64,000 nucleotides of DNA from Lysobacterales bacterium 63-13. Its GTDB lineage: Bacteria > Pseudomonadota > Gammaproteobacteria > Xanthomonadales > Rhodanobacteraceae. Every line of letters starts with the position of its first letter. Within the stretch, counting starts at the first letter, position 1. The notes beneath the pieces were generated by a model. The model saw only the letters and a list, made by a program, of their open reading frames with translations, searched no databases and was not told the DNA's origin. The translations under genes and the position numbers were made by a program. The stretch is from the NCBI GenBank assembly GCA_001899855.1, contig MKWR01000015.1, positions 55,783 through 119,782 on the forward strand, read 5' to 3'. Of the stretch, positions 43,269-54,605 are shown piece by piece.

Positions 43269-43925
43269 CTACTGGTTGAGGTTGAACTCGATGGGTACCA
43301 ATGCGTAACCGCGACTCGCGGCTCCGTTCTTCTGTCCGGCATTGAAGACCCAGGTCTTCACCGCCGCGATCGCTGCCTGATCGAGTACACGATAGCCGCT
43401 GGACTTCTCGACGGTAATTTCCTCGGGTTTGCCATCAAGCCCGACCAGTACCTTGAGAAGAACCTTGCCCTCCATCCGCTGGCGCACAGCCTGTGGCGGA
43501 TACTTCGGCGGTCGCAGCCTACGGTAACTGATATTTTCCGTGGGCGCGATGTCCACTGGCGGCGCCGGTGGTGCCGGTGGTGCCGGCGGCGGTGCCGCAA
43601 CCGACATCGGCGAGGCTTCCTCGACAATGACCGGCGGCGGCGGCTCCGGTGGCGGAGTCGGCGGTGGCTTGATCTTTTCGATCACCTTCGGTGGCGGCTT
43701 TTTCGGCGGCTCCGGCGGCGGTGGCGGTGGCGGCGGCGGTGGCGGTGGTGGTTCGATGAACTCGACCGTCACCTTGTTGTCGACTTTCTTTTGCTGTGTT
43801 TCCGGCGGTGCCGCAGGCGTCGCCAACAAGGCGAGAGCAAACACGTGCACGGCAAAGGCGCCCGACAGAGCCGCGACCCGGCTCCAGTTGAATGCGTTTG
43901 CTTCGGATTGATAGACGTCAGCCAT
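43269..43925 (-). CDS. tonB: TonB energy-transducing protein
   Basis: 218 aa. N-terminal TM helix (AALSGAFAVHVFALALLATPA with the functional His), then a long Pro-rich periplasm-spanning linker with an uninterrupted run of 13 Pro and Lys-Pro segments. The C-terminal TonB domain (RPPKYPPQAVRQRMEGKVLL, VEKSSGYRVLDQAAIAAVKTW) contacts TonB boxes of outer-membrane receptors. First gene of tonB-exbB-exbD. No clear Fur box was found upstream. Confidence 0.95.
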   Translation of the reverse strand: MADVYQSEANAFNWSRVAALSGAFAVHVFALALLATPAAPPETQQKKVDNKVTVEFIEPPPPPPPPPPPPPEPPKKPPPKVIEKIKPPPTPPPEPPPPVIVEEASPMSVAAPPPAPPAPPAPPVDIAPTENISYRRLRPPKYPPQAVRQRMEGKVLLKVLVGLDGKPEEITVEKSSGYRVLDQAAIAAVKTWVFNAGQKNGAASRGYALVPIEFNLNQ

Positions 43926-44111
43926 CGATGTTGACCAAACAGTTGTTGTTCTTGTGCGCGATCCGCCAGGTTCCCCGCGGATGTGGCTGCTGCCAATCCC
44001 GCAAAGCGTAGCCCGGCACGGTACAACACGAAGCGGCTATCCGACAAGGGTCCGCGCTCATGTTTGGCTGCCCGGGAATGATCGTTTTTTGTCTCGCCAG
44101 GGTCCGTGTCG

Positions 44112-45395
44112 TCATTTCGACTTGCTGGACCGCTTCAGCTTTACGCCGGAGCGAATCGCCTTGATGCGCTGGTCGGCCATGGCTTTCGTGCTCGGGAAAC
44201 CCTGGGCTTTCTGCCAGGCTGCCAGTGCGGCGGCTTCGTTGTCGGCATAGCTTTCCACGTCACCGAGAATGACGTAGGCCTCGCCTTCCTGGCGCAGGCC
44301 GCCCTTCTTGATGGCGCGCTCCAGGGCAACCTTGGCTTCGGCGCTGCGGTCGGCATAGAACAACATGTAGCCCAACTGGTAATCGGCATTGCCGTCGGTC
44401 GATTGCGCCGAGGCCTTCTGGTAGGCGTCAATGGCGCAGGCTTCGTCTTCGGCCTGGCCGCAGACGTCACCGAGCAGCTTGTTGACTTCGTAATCGGGCG
44501 TGACCTTGCCGCTGGCAATGCCTTCCTTGAGCGTGGCGGCGGACTCCTTGGGCTTTTCCGCGTTGGCATACAGCTTCGCCAATTGGACATAGTCCTCTTG
44601 GCTGCTGATCAGGCCCTTTTCCTTGGCCTTGCTCAGCACTTCGATGGCCTGCGGGTACTTGTCGTCGTTGATGTAGACCGTTGCCAGCTGCTTGATCAGC
44701 TTGATGTCATCGGGTGTCTTGGCCAGTTGGCCCTGGATCACCTTGGCGGCCTCACCGTATTGATCAAGCTCGAACAGGCTGGCCATGAGGATCTGGTTCC
44801 AGCTTTCCTTTGGCTCGCTGCTCGCCGCAATCGCGCGCTTCATCGTGTCGGCGGCCTCCTGGTACTTTTCCAGGCGATAGTAGATGTTGCCGAGCAAGGC
44901 AATCTGGTCCGGATTCTCGACCCCGGTTTCACTCTTGAAACGATCGAGCGTCTTCAATGCGTCCGCATATTTCTCGGTTTGCACTTGCATTTGCGCAAGC
45001 TGGTACATCAAGCCGAAATGGGCATTGTTCGGCAGTGCATCGAGTTCGATGGCCTTGCTCGTCGCCGCCAGCGCCGGTTCTTCCTGTTCCTGGTCCCAGT
45101 ACACGCGGCCAAGCAGCTGCTGGGCAAACGCCTGCGCATAGGCACCGACCTTCCGGCCGGCCAGGACCTTCTCGATCAGCGGCAAGGCCTTGTCGTTCTC
45201 GCCGTCGTTGACCAGATCTGCCGCCTTCGACAAATCCCGGCTCTCACTCGCCGACATGCTTGTCTTCGGCTCGCTGCGCGTCGCGTTTGGATATTCGTTC
45301 TCGGCCTTGTCGGATTTCTTGGCGAGGACGGCACTCGACGAGAACACCAGCAGCGCCGCGCATAGCGCGATTCGTGCAAGTTTGGGAAGGTTCAT
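44112..45395 (-). CDS. Exported tetratricopeptide-repeat protein associated with TonB system
   Basis: 427 aa. Signal peptide (ARIALCAALLVFSSSAVLA-K), a charged Ser-rich stretch, then about eight to ten TPR-like helical pairs (for example IALLGNIYYRLEKYQEAADTMKRAI). The tail is basic (GVKLKRSSKSK). Periplasmic. TPR proteins adjoining TonB-ExbB-ExbD are known as accessory factors in some gammaproteobacteria, and the same is inferred here. Transcription probably starts at the promoter at 45616-45644, leaving a leader of about 215 nt that contains the palindrome CCCCGATCGGGG (45550-45561). Confidence 0.85.
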   Translation of the reverse strand: MNLPKLARIALCAALLVFSSSAVLAKKSDKAENEYPNATRSEPKTSMSASESRDLSKAADLVNDGENDKALPLIEKVLAGRKVGAYAQAFAQQLLGRVYWDQEQEEPALAATSKAIELDALPNNAHFGLMYQLAQMQVQTEKYADALKTLDRFKSETGVENPDQIALLGNIYYRLEKYQEAADTMKRAIAASSEPKESWNQILMASLFELDQYGEAAKVIQGQLAKTPDDIKLIKQLATVYINDDKYPQAIEVLSKAKEKGLISSQEDYVQLAKLYANAEKPKESAATLKEGIASGKVTPDYEVNKLLGDVCGQAEDEACAIDAYQKASAQSTDGNADYQLGYMLFYADRSAEAKVALERAIKKGGLRQEGEAYVILGDVESYADNEAAALAAWQKAQGFPSTKAMADQRIKAIRSGVKLKRSSKSK

Positions 45396-45615
45396 GGATC
45401 ACTCCTCGACTGGGTGAACGGGGTGGCAGGCACCCGCTGATTGTTGAAGTCCGGATTTCCGAGCGTACCGCCGCGACGCCGACCTGTACAGGCACCGGAG
45501 ACGCAATTTCACGTGCTTCCTGAACAGTCAATGCTCAAACGCAGGATTACCCCGATCGGGGTTTGCGCGCCGCTCGCTGGCCGCCCGGGGATCCCTGGAT
45601 CACTGAATACTATTG

Positions 45616-48106
<2,491 letters not shown>

Positions 48107-48128
48107 CTAAAGCGATTGATTATAGCAG

Positions 48129-49202
48129 TCAGGCGTCGATACGGCCTTGTTCCACGTGGAACAGACGTACCGTGCCGAGATCCGCATCGAGTGCCCGTGG
48201 GCGCTCCGTGCCCGTTATCAGGACTTGCGCCCCGCTCGCCCGGAGCTGGTCAATGACCTGCACCTGGTGCATCTGATCCAGCTCGGAAGCAAGGTCGTCA
48301 AAACAAAGTATCGGCCACTCGCCCGTCTGCAACGCAAACAAGCGTGCCTGGGCCAGGACCAGGGCAAGCGCACAGAGCTTTTCCTGACCGCGCGAGAGGT
48401 GCTCGCGACGCGGTGCGTGTTCGAACGCCAGGGTCCAGTCCGCCCGATGCGGGCCCTTGCCGGTATGTCCGCGTTCGCGATCACGCTGGCGGGCGTCGAC
48501 GAAGGCACCGGCCAGCGTCTGCTCTTCCTTCCAGCCGCGCTCCAAGGTAATTGTCGCTTCGCCCAATTCACCAAGAAACCCCTGCAATACCGACTGCAGG
48601 ATTGGCCGCAAGCGATCGAGATAGGCCTGGCGAAACTGCCCAATCCGCTCGCCCGCGCCCGCCATCTCGATCTCCCAGGGCTCAAGGTCGGCATCGCTGC
48701 CGCCATTGCGCAGCACGCTGTTGCGCTGGCGCAGCGCGCGCTGGTAACGACGCCAATCCTGGAGAAACCCGTGTTCCACGTGGAACACCCCCCAATCGAG
48801 ATAGCGGCGGCGTTCCTCGGCCACGCCGCCAATTAACTCGTGTGAACCCGGTTCGAAACAGGCTACCGCGCAGGTTTGCACCAGCCCGGAAATGCCAACC
48901 ACTTCCCCATCCACGCGGGTTTCCAGCTTGCCGCCGACTCGGGCAATGCCAAGTCGCCGCTCCCGCCCGTTCGCAAGTTGCAGTCGACCAAACACGGCAT
49001 AGCCCCCACTGCCAAGACGACTGAGCGTATCGCGCGCGCCGCGGCGGAAACTGCGCCCGTGGGACAGCAGGAACGCCGCTTCAAGGATGCTGGTCTTGCC
49101 CGCGCCGTTGGCACCGACAAACACGTTCCAACCCGGGCCGAGGCTGATGGCTTGTTCACGGATAACGCGCAAGTCGCCGATGCGCAATTCATTCAGGTGC
49201 AC
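48129..49202 (-). CDS. recF: DNA replication and repair protein RecF
   Basis: 357 aa from GTG 49202, with GGAG 8 nt upstream; the conserved protein begins there (VHLNELRIGDLRVIREQAI). The frame stays open upstream through a 48-bp repeat, but I judge that part untranslated. SMC-like ATPase loading RecA at gaps: Walker A GANGAGKTS, signature SRGQEKLCALALVLAQ, Walker B PILCFDDLASELD. Two parS-like palindromes lie inside the gene, each encoding FHVE (VFHVEHG and LFHVEQG). Confidence 0.95.
   Translation of the reverse strand: MHLNELRIGDLRVIREQAISLGPGWNVFVGANGAGKTSILEAAFLLSHGRSFRRGARDTLSRLGSGGYAVFGRLQLANGRERRLGIARVGGKLETRVDGEVVGISGLVQTCAVACFEPGSHELIGGVAEERRRYLDWGVFHVEHGFLQDWRRYQRALRQRNSVLRNGGSDADLEPWEIEMAGAGERIGQFRQAYLDRLRPILQSVLQGFLGELGEATITLERGWKEEQTLAGAFVDARQRDRERGHTGKGPHRADWTLAFEHAPRREHLSRGQEKLCALALVLAQARLFALQTGEWPILCFDDLASELDQMHQVQVIDQLRASGAQVLITGTERPRALDADLGTVRLFHVEQGRIDA
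48148..48163. promoter_or_regulatory. parS-like centromere site 1 (within recF 3' end)
   Basis: TGTTCCACGTGGAACA is a perfect 16-bp palindrome. It differs from the widespread ParB-binding consensus TGTTTCACGTGAAACA only by a symmetric T-A to C-G change, and matches forms known in Pseudomonas. It lies about 2.4 kb from the presumed oriC. ParB and ParA are not encoded in the window. Confidence 0.85.
48772..48787. promoter_or_regulatory. parS-like centromere site 2 (mid recF)
   Basis: A second, identical TGTTCCACGTGGAACA, 624 bp from site 1 and about 1.8 kb from the presumed oriC. Paired parS sites near the origin are typical ParB loading points for chromosome segregation. Confidence 0.85.
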
Positions 49203-49214
49203 AAGGGCTGCTCC

Positions 49215-49310
49215 GACATCGCCTGCAACTGCTCCCGCGTTGCAGGCATACAGGCCATCCATGACATCGCCGACAACTGCTCCTGCATTGTCGGCATACA
49301 GGCCATCCAT
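49215..49310 (-). repeat. Two 48-bp tandem repeats forming covarying hairpins upstream of recF
   Basis: Units at 49215-49262 and 49263-49310 are 42/48 identical. On the minus strand each folds into a 9-bp stem. In unit 1 GCCTGCAAC pairs with GTTGCAGGC; in unit 2 GCCGACAAT pairs with GTTGTCGGC (closing U-G). The 9-nt loops contain GGAGCA. Of the six differences, four form two exactly compensatory base pairs (TG/CA against GA/TC). The loop GGAGCAG repeats the recF Shine-Dalgarno region. The repeats lie between the dnaN terminator and the recF start, 13 bp before GTG 49202. Confidence 0.85.
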
Positions 49311-49316
49311 GGCCAT

Positions 49317-49352
49317 AAGAAAAAGCCCGCGCATCCTGCGACGCGCGGGCTT
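49317..49352 (-). terminator. Rho-independent terminator after dnaN
   Basis: AAGCCCGCGC (49323-49332) pairs with GCGCGGGCTT (49343-49352), loop 10 nt. On the minus strand TTTTCTT follows the stem. It lies 25 bp beyond the dnaN stop and would separate dnaN transcription from recF. Confidence 0.85.
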
Positions 49353-49376
49353 GGTGCTCGACGAAGGACGCCGCGA

Positions 49377-50477
49377 TCAGAGACGCAGCGGCATGACGAC
49401 ATGCCGGGTGTCATCCGAGCCCACCTTGCGCAGCAGGCAACTCGACTGTGCATCACGCAGGCTGAGCACGACCTCGTCGCCGCTCAGTGCCGCCAGCGCG
49501 TCCATCAGGTAATTCACGTTGAAGCCGACGCTGAGATCCGATACCGAGGTCGTCACTTCGAGTTCCTCGACAGCCTCTTCCTGCTCCGGATTGTGCGCGA
49601 CGATGCGCAAGCGGTTTGGATTCACCTCGAGCTTGACGCCACGGTACTTCTCGTTGGAGAGGATGGCCGCACGCTGCAAGGCAAAGCGCAATTCTTCGCG
49701 GCCGACCTGTATGTCCTTGTCGGCCCCAATGGGAATGACCGCCTCGTAATCCGGAAAGCGACCATCGATCAGCTTCGAGGTGAACGTCACCGAGCCACGG
49801 CGCACGCGAACATGATTGCGCCCCAATTCCAGTTCTACCAGCCCTTCGCCGGCCTCGAACAAACCCTGCAGCTCGAGCACGCCCTTGCGCGGTATGATGA
49901 TTTGCCGGCGTGCCGCAATCTCCGTCTCCAGCGTTGTCTCGCACAGCGCCAGGCGATGCCCGTCGGTGGCAACACAGCGCAAGGTCTTGTCGCGCAGGTC
50001 AAGCAGCAGGCCATTGAGGTAATAGCGCACGTCCTGGTGGGCCATGGCGAACGCGGTGCGCCCGATCAGATCCTTGAGCACCGCTTCGGCGAGGCTGACG
50101 CGTTCGACCACGTCGATGTTCTCGACCACCGGGAACTCGCTGGCCGGCAAGGTCGCCAGGGTAAAGCGGCTGCGTCCGGCGCTGATCGAAACCCGATCGC
50201 CGTTCTGCTCCAGCTTCACCCGCGCCCCATCCGGCAATGCCCGGCAGATGTCGAAGAGCTTGCGTGCCGGAATCGTCACTTCGCCATCACGCGGATCTTC
50301 CGCAGTGGCCCGGGCGACCATCTCCACTTCAAGATCGGTGCCCGTGAAAGTGACCGTCTCGCCGGCAACGTGGACCAGCAGGTTCGACAACACCGGCAAG
50401 GTCTGCCGGCGTTCAACAACACCCACGACTTGCTGCAGCGGTTTCAGCAAGGCTTCGCGCGGAAGAATGAAGCGCAT
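49377..50477 (-). CDS. dnaN: DNA polymerase III beta subunit (sliding clamp)
   Basis: 366 aa, the standard length. Begins MRFILPREALLKPLQQVVGVVERRQTLPVLSNLLV and ends with the clamp C-terminus SDDTRHVVMPLRL. Three clamp repeats are recognisable (TGTDLEVEMVARA, VSLAEAVLKDLIGRTAFAMA and RIVAHNPEQEEAVEELEV). AGGAAGGGACC precedes the ATG. Its transcript runs to the terminator at 49317-49352. Confidence 0.98.
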   Translation of the reverse strand: MRFILPREALLKPLQQVVGVVERRQTLPVLSNLLVHVAGETVTFTGTDLEVEMVARATAEDPRDGEVTIPARKLFDICRALPDGARVKLEQNGDRVSISAGRSRFTLATLPASEFPVVENIDVVERVSLAEAVLKDLIGRTAFAMAHQDVRYYLNGLLLDLRDKTLRCVATDGHRLALCETTLETEIAARRQIIIPRKGVLELQGLFEAGEGLVELELGRNHVRVRRGSVTFTSKLIDGRFPDYEAVIPIGADKDIQVGREELRFALQRAAILSNEKYRGVKLEVNPNRLRIVAHNPEQEEAVEELEVTTSVSDLSVGFNVNYLMDALAALSGDEVVLSLRDAQSSCLLRKVGSDDTRHVVMPLRL

Positions 50478-50684
50478 GGTCGGTCCCTTCCTGTTTCTGT
50501 CTTTGTTATGAATGAAAGCTTGTGGTGGTAGCAGGTCCTCGGGACAACTCGAAAAGTCCGATAATCTGCTTTTAAATCATGGAGTTGAAACGAAATCTCC
50601 CCGTGCAAAACCGAGCCGCCAGGTTGTGCGCGATCTGTGGATAATTCTAACCCGATCAACAACCCACAGGTTATCCACCGATCA
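50478..50684. other. oriC: Candidate origin of replication (oriC) in the dnaA-dnaN gap
   Basis: 207 bp between dnaA and dnaN. It holds one perfect DnaA box, TGTGGATAA at 50636-50644, and a facing one-mismatch box, TTATCCACC at 50671-50679. An AT-rich stretch at about 50560-50600 (ATAATCTGCTTTTAAATC) could be the unwinding element, and a second AT-rich run sits near 50500. Xanthomonas is known to have its origin in this gap. The dnaA-rpmH gap has no DnaA box by eye. Confidence 0.75.
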
Positions 50685-52007
50685 TCAACCGGTCAGCGCA
50701 CGCACCAGTTTTTCCCAATCCTGGTTGAGTTTGCCATCCGTCTCGCGCAGGTTCCTGATCGTACGACATGCGTGCAGCACCGTCGTGTGGTCGCGGCCGC
50801 CAAAGGCATCGCCAATCTCGGGAAGGCTGTGCTCGGTCAATTCCTTGGCCAGTGACATGGCCATCTGCCGTGGTCGCGCCACCGAGCGGCTGCGACGCTT
50901 GGACAAAAGGTCGGCAATGCGCAACTGGTAATACTCGACGACGACCTTCTGGATATTGGCGATCGAGATGGCCTGTGCGTGCACGGTCAGCAGGTCGCGC
51001 AGGGTTTCCTGGGCAAAGGCGACATCCACTGCGCGGCCACCGAAGTGCGACCGCGCAATCAGCGTGTTCAACGCACCTTCCAGATCACGCACGTTCGAGC
51101 GCATGCGCTTGGCAATGAGGAAAGCCACATCCTCGGGCAACTCGACCCCCTTGCTGGCGGCCTTGCTCAGCAGGATCGCCGCACGCGTTTCGAAATCCGG
51201 TGGCTCGATGGCCACCGACAAGCCCCAGCCAAGCCGCGATTTCAGCCGCGGCTCGAGGTTTTCAACCTCTTTCGGGAAACGGTCGCAGGTGAGGATGATC
51301 TGCTGCTTGCCATCGAACAAGGCGTTGAAGGTGTGGAAGAACTCCTCCTGGGTGGTGTTCTTGCCGGCGAAAAACTGGATGTCGTCGATGAGCAGCGCAT
51401 CAACACTGCGGAAGCGGCGCTTGAACTCGTCCATGTTCTTCGTGCGCAGGGCATCGATCATGCTGCCGACGAATTGTTCGGAACGCAGGTAGAGCACCTT
51501 GCAGGCGGGATTGTTCTGCCGCATCAGGTTGCCGGCGGCGTGCATCAGGTGGGTCTTGCCGAGGCCGGTGCCGCCATATAGAAGGAGTGGATTGAAGGCC
51601 CGCCCCGGATTGGTCGCCACCTGGATCGCCGCGGCCTTGCCAAGTTCATTGGTCTTGCCCTCGACGAAGGTCTCGAAGGTGTAGCTGGGATCCAGGTTGT
51701 GTTCCATGGTCGCCGGCGCGACCGCCTTGGCCGCAGCGGTCGAGCGCCTGCCTGGCTCCTTGCGCGTGCCCAGCGTGCCAATGCCGAGATTGATCGCCAC
51801 CGCCGAGCCGTGCTGGTATTCGATGACCGCGCGGATCCTGGCCAGGAAACGCTCGCGCACCACTTCGAGGGTGTAGTCGTTCGGCGCAAGCAGGCGCAGA
51901 CCCTGTTCGCTCTCGCGAGCCTGCAGGGGCTTCAGGTAGGTTTGCACCTCTTCCGCCCCGAATTCCGTTTCCAGGCGCTCGATGCAGCGCCCCCAAAGCT
52001 CACTCAT
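50685..52007 (-). CDS. dnaA: Chromosomal replication initiator protein DnaA
   Basis: 440 aa from the ATG at 52007 ([25 protein letters not shown]), preceded by AGAGGAATC. AAA+ Walker [20 protein letters not shown], Walker [14 protein letters not shown], and the DNA-binding signature [16 protein letters not shown] in domain IV. The open frame extends upstream of the ATG, but that part lacks similarity. Start of the leftward replication cluster. Confidence 0.98.
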   Translation of the reverse strand: MSELWGRCIERLETEFGAEEVQTYLKPLQARESEQGLRLLAPNDYTLEVVRERFLARIRAVIEYQHGSAVAINLGIGTLGTRKEPGRRSTAAAKAVAPATMEHNLDPSYTFETFVEGKTNELGKAAAIQVATNPGRAFNPLLLYGGTGLGKTHLMHAAGNLMRQNNPACKVLYLRSEQFVGSMIDALRTKNMDEFKRRFRSVDALLIDDIQFFAGKNTTQEEFFHTFNALFDGKQQIILTCDRFPKEVENLEPRLKSRLGWGLSVAIEPPDFETRAAILLSKAASKGVELPEDVAFLIAKRMRSNVRDLEGALNTLIARSHFGGRAVDVAFAQETLRDLLTVHAQAISIANIQKVVVEYYQLRIADLLSKRRSRSVARPRQMAMSLAKELTEHSLPEIGDAFGGRDHTTVLHACRTIRNLRETDGKLNQDWEKLVRALTG

Positions 52008-52109
52008 GATTCCTCTGCGCTGTGCATGACCCGATGAAGCGCGCGGGGCAAGCCCGTCGCGAACCGTGCAGTCTACGCGTGCGCACTTGATCCGCGCCAG
52101 CGATACGCC

Positions 52110-52139
52110 TTGACGCACGGCCCGGCGCACCCCTATCAT
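52110..52139 (+). promoter_or_regulatory. Sigma-70 type promoter for rpmH
   Basis: TTGACG (52110-52115) and TATCAT (52134-52139) are 18 nt apart, 34 bp upstream of the rpmH ATG. Each hexamer matches consensus at five of six positions. Probably drives rpmH-rnpA and onward. Confidence 0.65.
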
Positions 52140-52172
52140 TCGCGCCCTTTTCATCAAGCCTGGCGCCGACTC

Positions 52173-52313
52173 ATGGCCACCAAACGTACATATCAGCCGA
52201 GCAACCTCAAGCGCGCCCGTACCCACGGCTTCCGCGCCCGCATGAAGACCCGTGGTGGTCGCGCCGTGATCAACGCGCGTCGCGCCAAGGGCCGCAAGCG
52301 TCTCGCCGTCTGA
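52173..52313 (+). CDS. rpmH: Ribosomal protein bL34
   Basis: 46 aa ([20 protein letters not shown]...KRLAV), an essentially invariant family. Very basic. ATG at 52173; the longer frame upstream runs through the promoter and is not coding. First gene of the rightward rpmH-rnpA-yidC-mnmE series. Confidence 0.98.
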   Translation: MATKRTYQPSNLKRARTHGFRARMKTRGGRAVINARRAKGRKRLAV

Positions 52314-52332
52314 TTCCACAGACCGCGGTGGC

Positions 52333-52713
52333 ATGGGGCTGTACAGCCTCCCGCGCACCGCGCGCCTGCTCAAGGCCGGCGACTTCGCCGCGCTGCGTGG
52401 AAAATCGAAACGCATCAGCGTCCGTCACTTCCTCGCCGAGTTCTCCCCGAACGAGCAACCGACCTGCCGGCTTGGCCAGGCAGTGTCGCGTCGTGTCTCC
52501 AAGCGCGCGGTCGATCGCAATCGCATCAAGCGCCTTGTCCGCGAAAGCTACCGCCATGTCCGCAGTGAACTGCCCTGCGTCGACATCCTCATGATTGCCC
52601 GCTCCAGCGCCGTCGACACCGCCTCTGCCGACCTGCGCGAGGATCTCGCCAACCTGTGGAAGAAACTTGCGGCGTTGAAGGTGACGCCCGGCACCGGCAC
52701 AATGCGCGGCTGA
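52333..52713 (+). CDS. rnpA: Ribonuclease P protein component
   Basis: 126 aa, basic. Assists the RNase P RNA in tRNA 5' maturation. The signature [22 protein letters not shown] is complete, and [16 protein letters not shown] lies at the start. The gap after rpmH is 19 bp. The small yidD gene often found after rnpA is not present in the 106 bp before yidC. Confidence 0.96.
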   Translation: MGLYSLPRTARLLKAGDFAALRGKSKRISVRHFLAEFSPNEQPTCRLGQAVSRRVSKRAVDRNRIKRLVRESYRHVRSELPCVDILMIARSSAVDTASADLREDLANLWKKLAALKVTPGTGTMRG

Positions 52714-52819
52714 TCGCGCGCCAGCACAGCGCCGGCGAACCCTGCAACGCTCGCCAGTCCCGTGAACCCTCCTCCTTTCGCCAGACATCGGCGAGCTCGT
52801 CGAAGAACCCGAAGCTGCC

Positions 52820-54544
52820 ATGAACAATCCCCGCACCTTTCTGCTGCTTGCCCTGTTTGCCTTGGGCTACCTGATCTATTCACAGTGGCAGATGGACTAC
52901 AACCCGCAGGTGGCACGTCCGGCAGCGGCGACCACCGGCGAGCAGGCTGACACGCCCGTCGCGGCTACGCCACTGCCGCCGGATTCGGCGGAAATCCCGC
53001 AGGCGAGCAGCACCACACCGCTTGCCGCGCCTACCGAGGTCGCGTCCAGCGAGCGCCTCGTCCAATCGAGCAACCCCATCGTCGTCACCACCGATCTGCT
53101 GCGCATCGAGATCGATCCGCGCGGCGGCAGCGTGACGCGCAGCGACCTGCTTGCCTATCCGCTGCAACCCGACGAAGAAGCACGCGTGCGCCTGCTCGAC
53201 ACGACGCCGGCGCGATACTTCGTCGCGCAGAGCGGCCTGGTCAGCCAGGCGAGTCCGGCACCGAATCACGAGGCGGTGTTCAGCGCAGCGGCCAGCACCT
53301 ACAGCCTGGCCGACGGCCAGGACACGCTGGAAGTGCCGTTGACCTGGAAGGATGCTTCCGGGATCAACGTGACCAAGACCTTCGTCTTCAGCCGTGGCAG
53401 CTATGTCATCGAGGAGCAGCAGCGCGTCAACAACCAGAGCGCAGCGACCTGGACCGGCAACGCCTATCGCCAGTTGCAGCGCGTGCCATTGGTCTCGGAC
53501 CATTCCGGCATCAAGGGTTTCACCAATACCGAACGCTACAGCTTCATGGGCGCGGCCTGGTACAGCCCGGAGGAAAAATTCCAGAAACTTGCCTTCGACA
53601 AGTTTGCCAAGGAACCCATCGATGGCAGCGTCAGCGGCGGCTGGATCGGCATGCTGCAGCACTACTTCTTCGCAGCCTGGATCCCGCCGCCAGGCGAGAC
53701 CGATCATTTCAGCAGCAAGGAAATCAAGAGTCCTGCCGGCAGCCGTTATCTGCTGCGCAGCATGTCACCGGCACTGAGCATCGCCCCTGGCCAGGAGCAG
53801 GTGTTCAGCGCGCGCTTGTACATCGGCCCGAAAATGCAAAGCACGCTCGACGACATCGCCCCGGGCCTGGCCAAGACCGCCGATTACGGAATGTTCACGC
53901 TGATTTCCGAGCCGCTGCACTGGCTGCTGTCGATGTTCCACAAGCTCACCGGCAACTGGGGCTTCGCCATCATCCTGCTGGTTCTGACCATCAAGGCCCT
54001 GTTCTTCAAGCTGTCCGAGGCGCAGTACCGCTCGATGGCGAAGATGCGCAAGATGCAGCCACGCGTGGCGGCGTTGAAGGATCGCTACGGCGACGACCGC
54101 GCCAAGATGAACCAGGCCATGATGGAGCTGTACAAGAAGGAAAAAATAAATCCTCTTGGCGGTTGCCTGCCGATGCTGGTGCAGTTTCCGGTCTTCCTCG
54201 GCCTGTATTGGGTACTCCTTGAAAGCGTCGAGCTGCGCCAGGCACCGTTCATCCTCTGGATCCACAACCTGACCGCGCCGGATCCGTACTACGTGCTGCC
54301 GATCCTCAACGCGGCGACGATGCTGGCCACGCAGATGCTGACGCCGATGACCGGCATGGATCCGCTGCAGGCGAAGATGATGAAGTTCATGCCGCTGATC
54401 TTCTCGGTCATGTTCGCCTTCTTCCCGGCCGGCCTGGTCCTCTACTGGACGGTCAATGGCGCGCTCGGCCTGCTCCAGCAATGGATCATCACCCGCCGCA
54501 TCGAAGCCGGTGAAAAGGAACCGGCCGCGGCCAAGGCGAAATAG
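52820..54544 (+). CDS. yidC: Membrane protein insertase YidC
   Basis: 574 aa. N-terminal TM (FLLLALFALGYLIYSQWQMDYN), large periplasmic P1 domain (~70-340), then five TM core helices starting at WGFAIILLVLTIKALFFKLSEAQYRSMAKMRK, with INPLGGCLPMLVQFPVFLGLYWVLLESVELR. Inserts Sec-dependent and independent membrane proteins. Length is of the proteobacterial type. The Shine-Dalgarno is weak. Confidence 0.97.
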   Translation: MNNPRTFLLLALFALGYLIYSQWQMDYNPQVARPAAATTGEQADTPVAATPLPPDSAEIPQASSTTPLAAPTEVASSERLVQSSNPIVVTTDLLRIEIDPRGGSVTRSDLLAYPLQPDEEARVRLLDTTPARYFVAQSGLVSQASPAPNHEAVFSAAASTYSLADGQDTLEVPLTWKDASGINVTKTFVFSRGSYVIEEQQRVNNQSAATWTGNAYRQLQRVPLVSDHSGIKGFTNTERYSFMGAAWYSPEEKFQKLAFDKFAKEPIDGSVSGGWIGMLQHYFFAAWIPPPGETDHFSSKEIKSPAGSRYLLRSMSPALSIAPGQEQVFSARLYIGPKMQSTLDDIAPGLAKTADYGMFTLISEPLHWLLSMFHKLTGNWGFAIILLVLTIKALFFKLSEAQYRSMAKMRKMQPRVAALKDRYGDDRAKMNQAMMELYKKEKINPLGGCLPMLVQFPVFLGLYWVLLESVELRQAPFILWIHNLTAPDPYYVLPILNAATMLATQMLTPMTGMDPLQAKMMKFMPLIFSVMFAFFPAGLVLYWTVNGALGLLQQWIITRRIEAGEKEPAAAKAK

Positions 54545-54605
54545 TCCGGCATCGCGCGCCGGCTGTGTCCGGCTGCGCGGTATCGGCGTGACGGCCGACA
54601 GAGCG

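Noticed and set aside
43720..43760. Plus-strand GGT/GGC microsatellite as a non-coding repeat
   Set aside because: It is the coding strand complement of the TonB Pro-rich linker.
49215..49310. CRISPR-like repeat
   Set aside because: The two units are directly adjacent without spacers and no cas genes are present.
49203..49334. N-terminal extension of RecF through the 48-bp repeats
   Set aside because: The conserved RecF start and a well-placed GGAG support GTG 49202. The extension would be two 16-residue repeats unlike any RecF.
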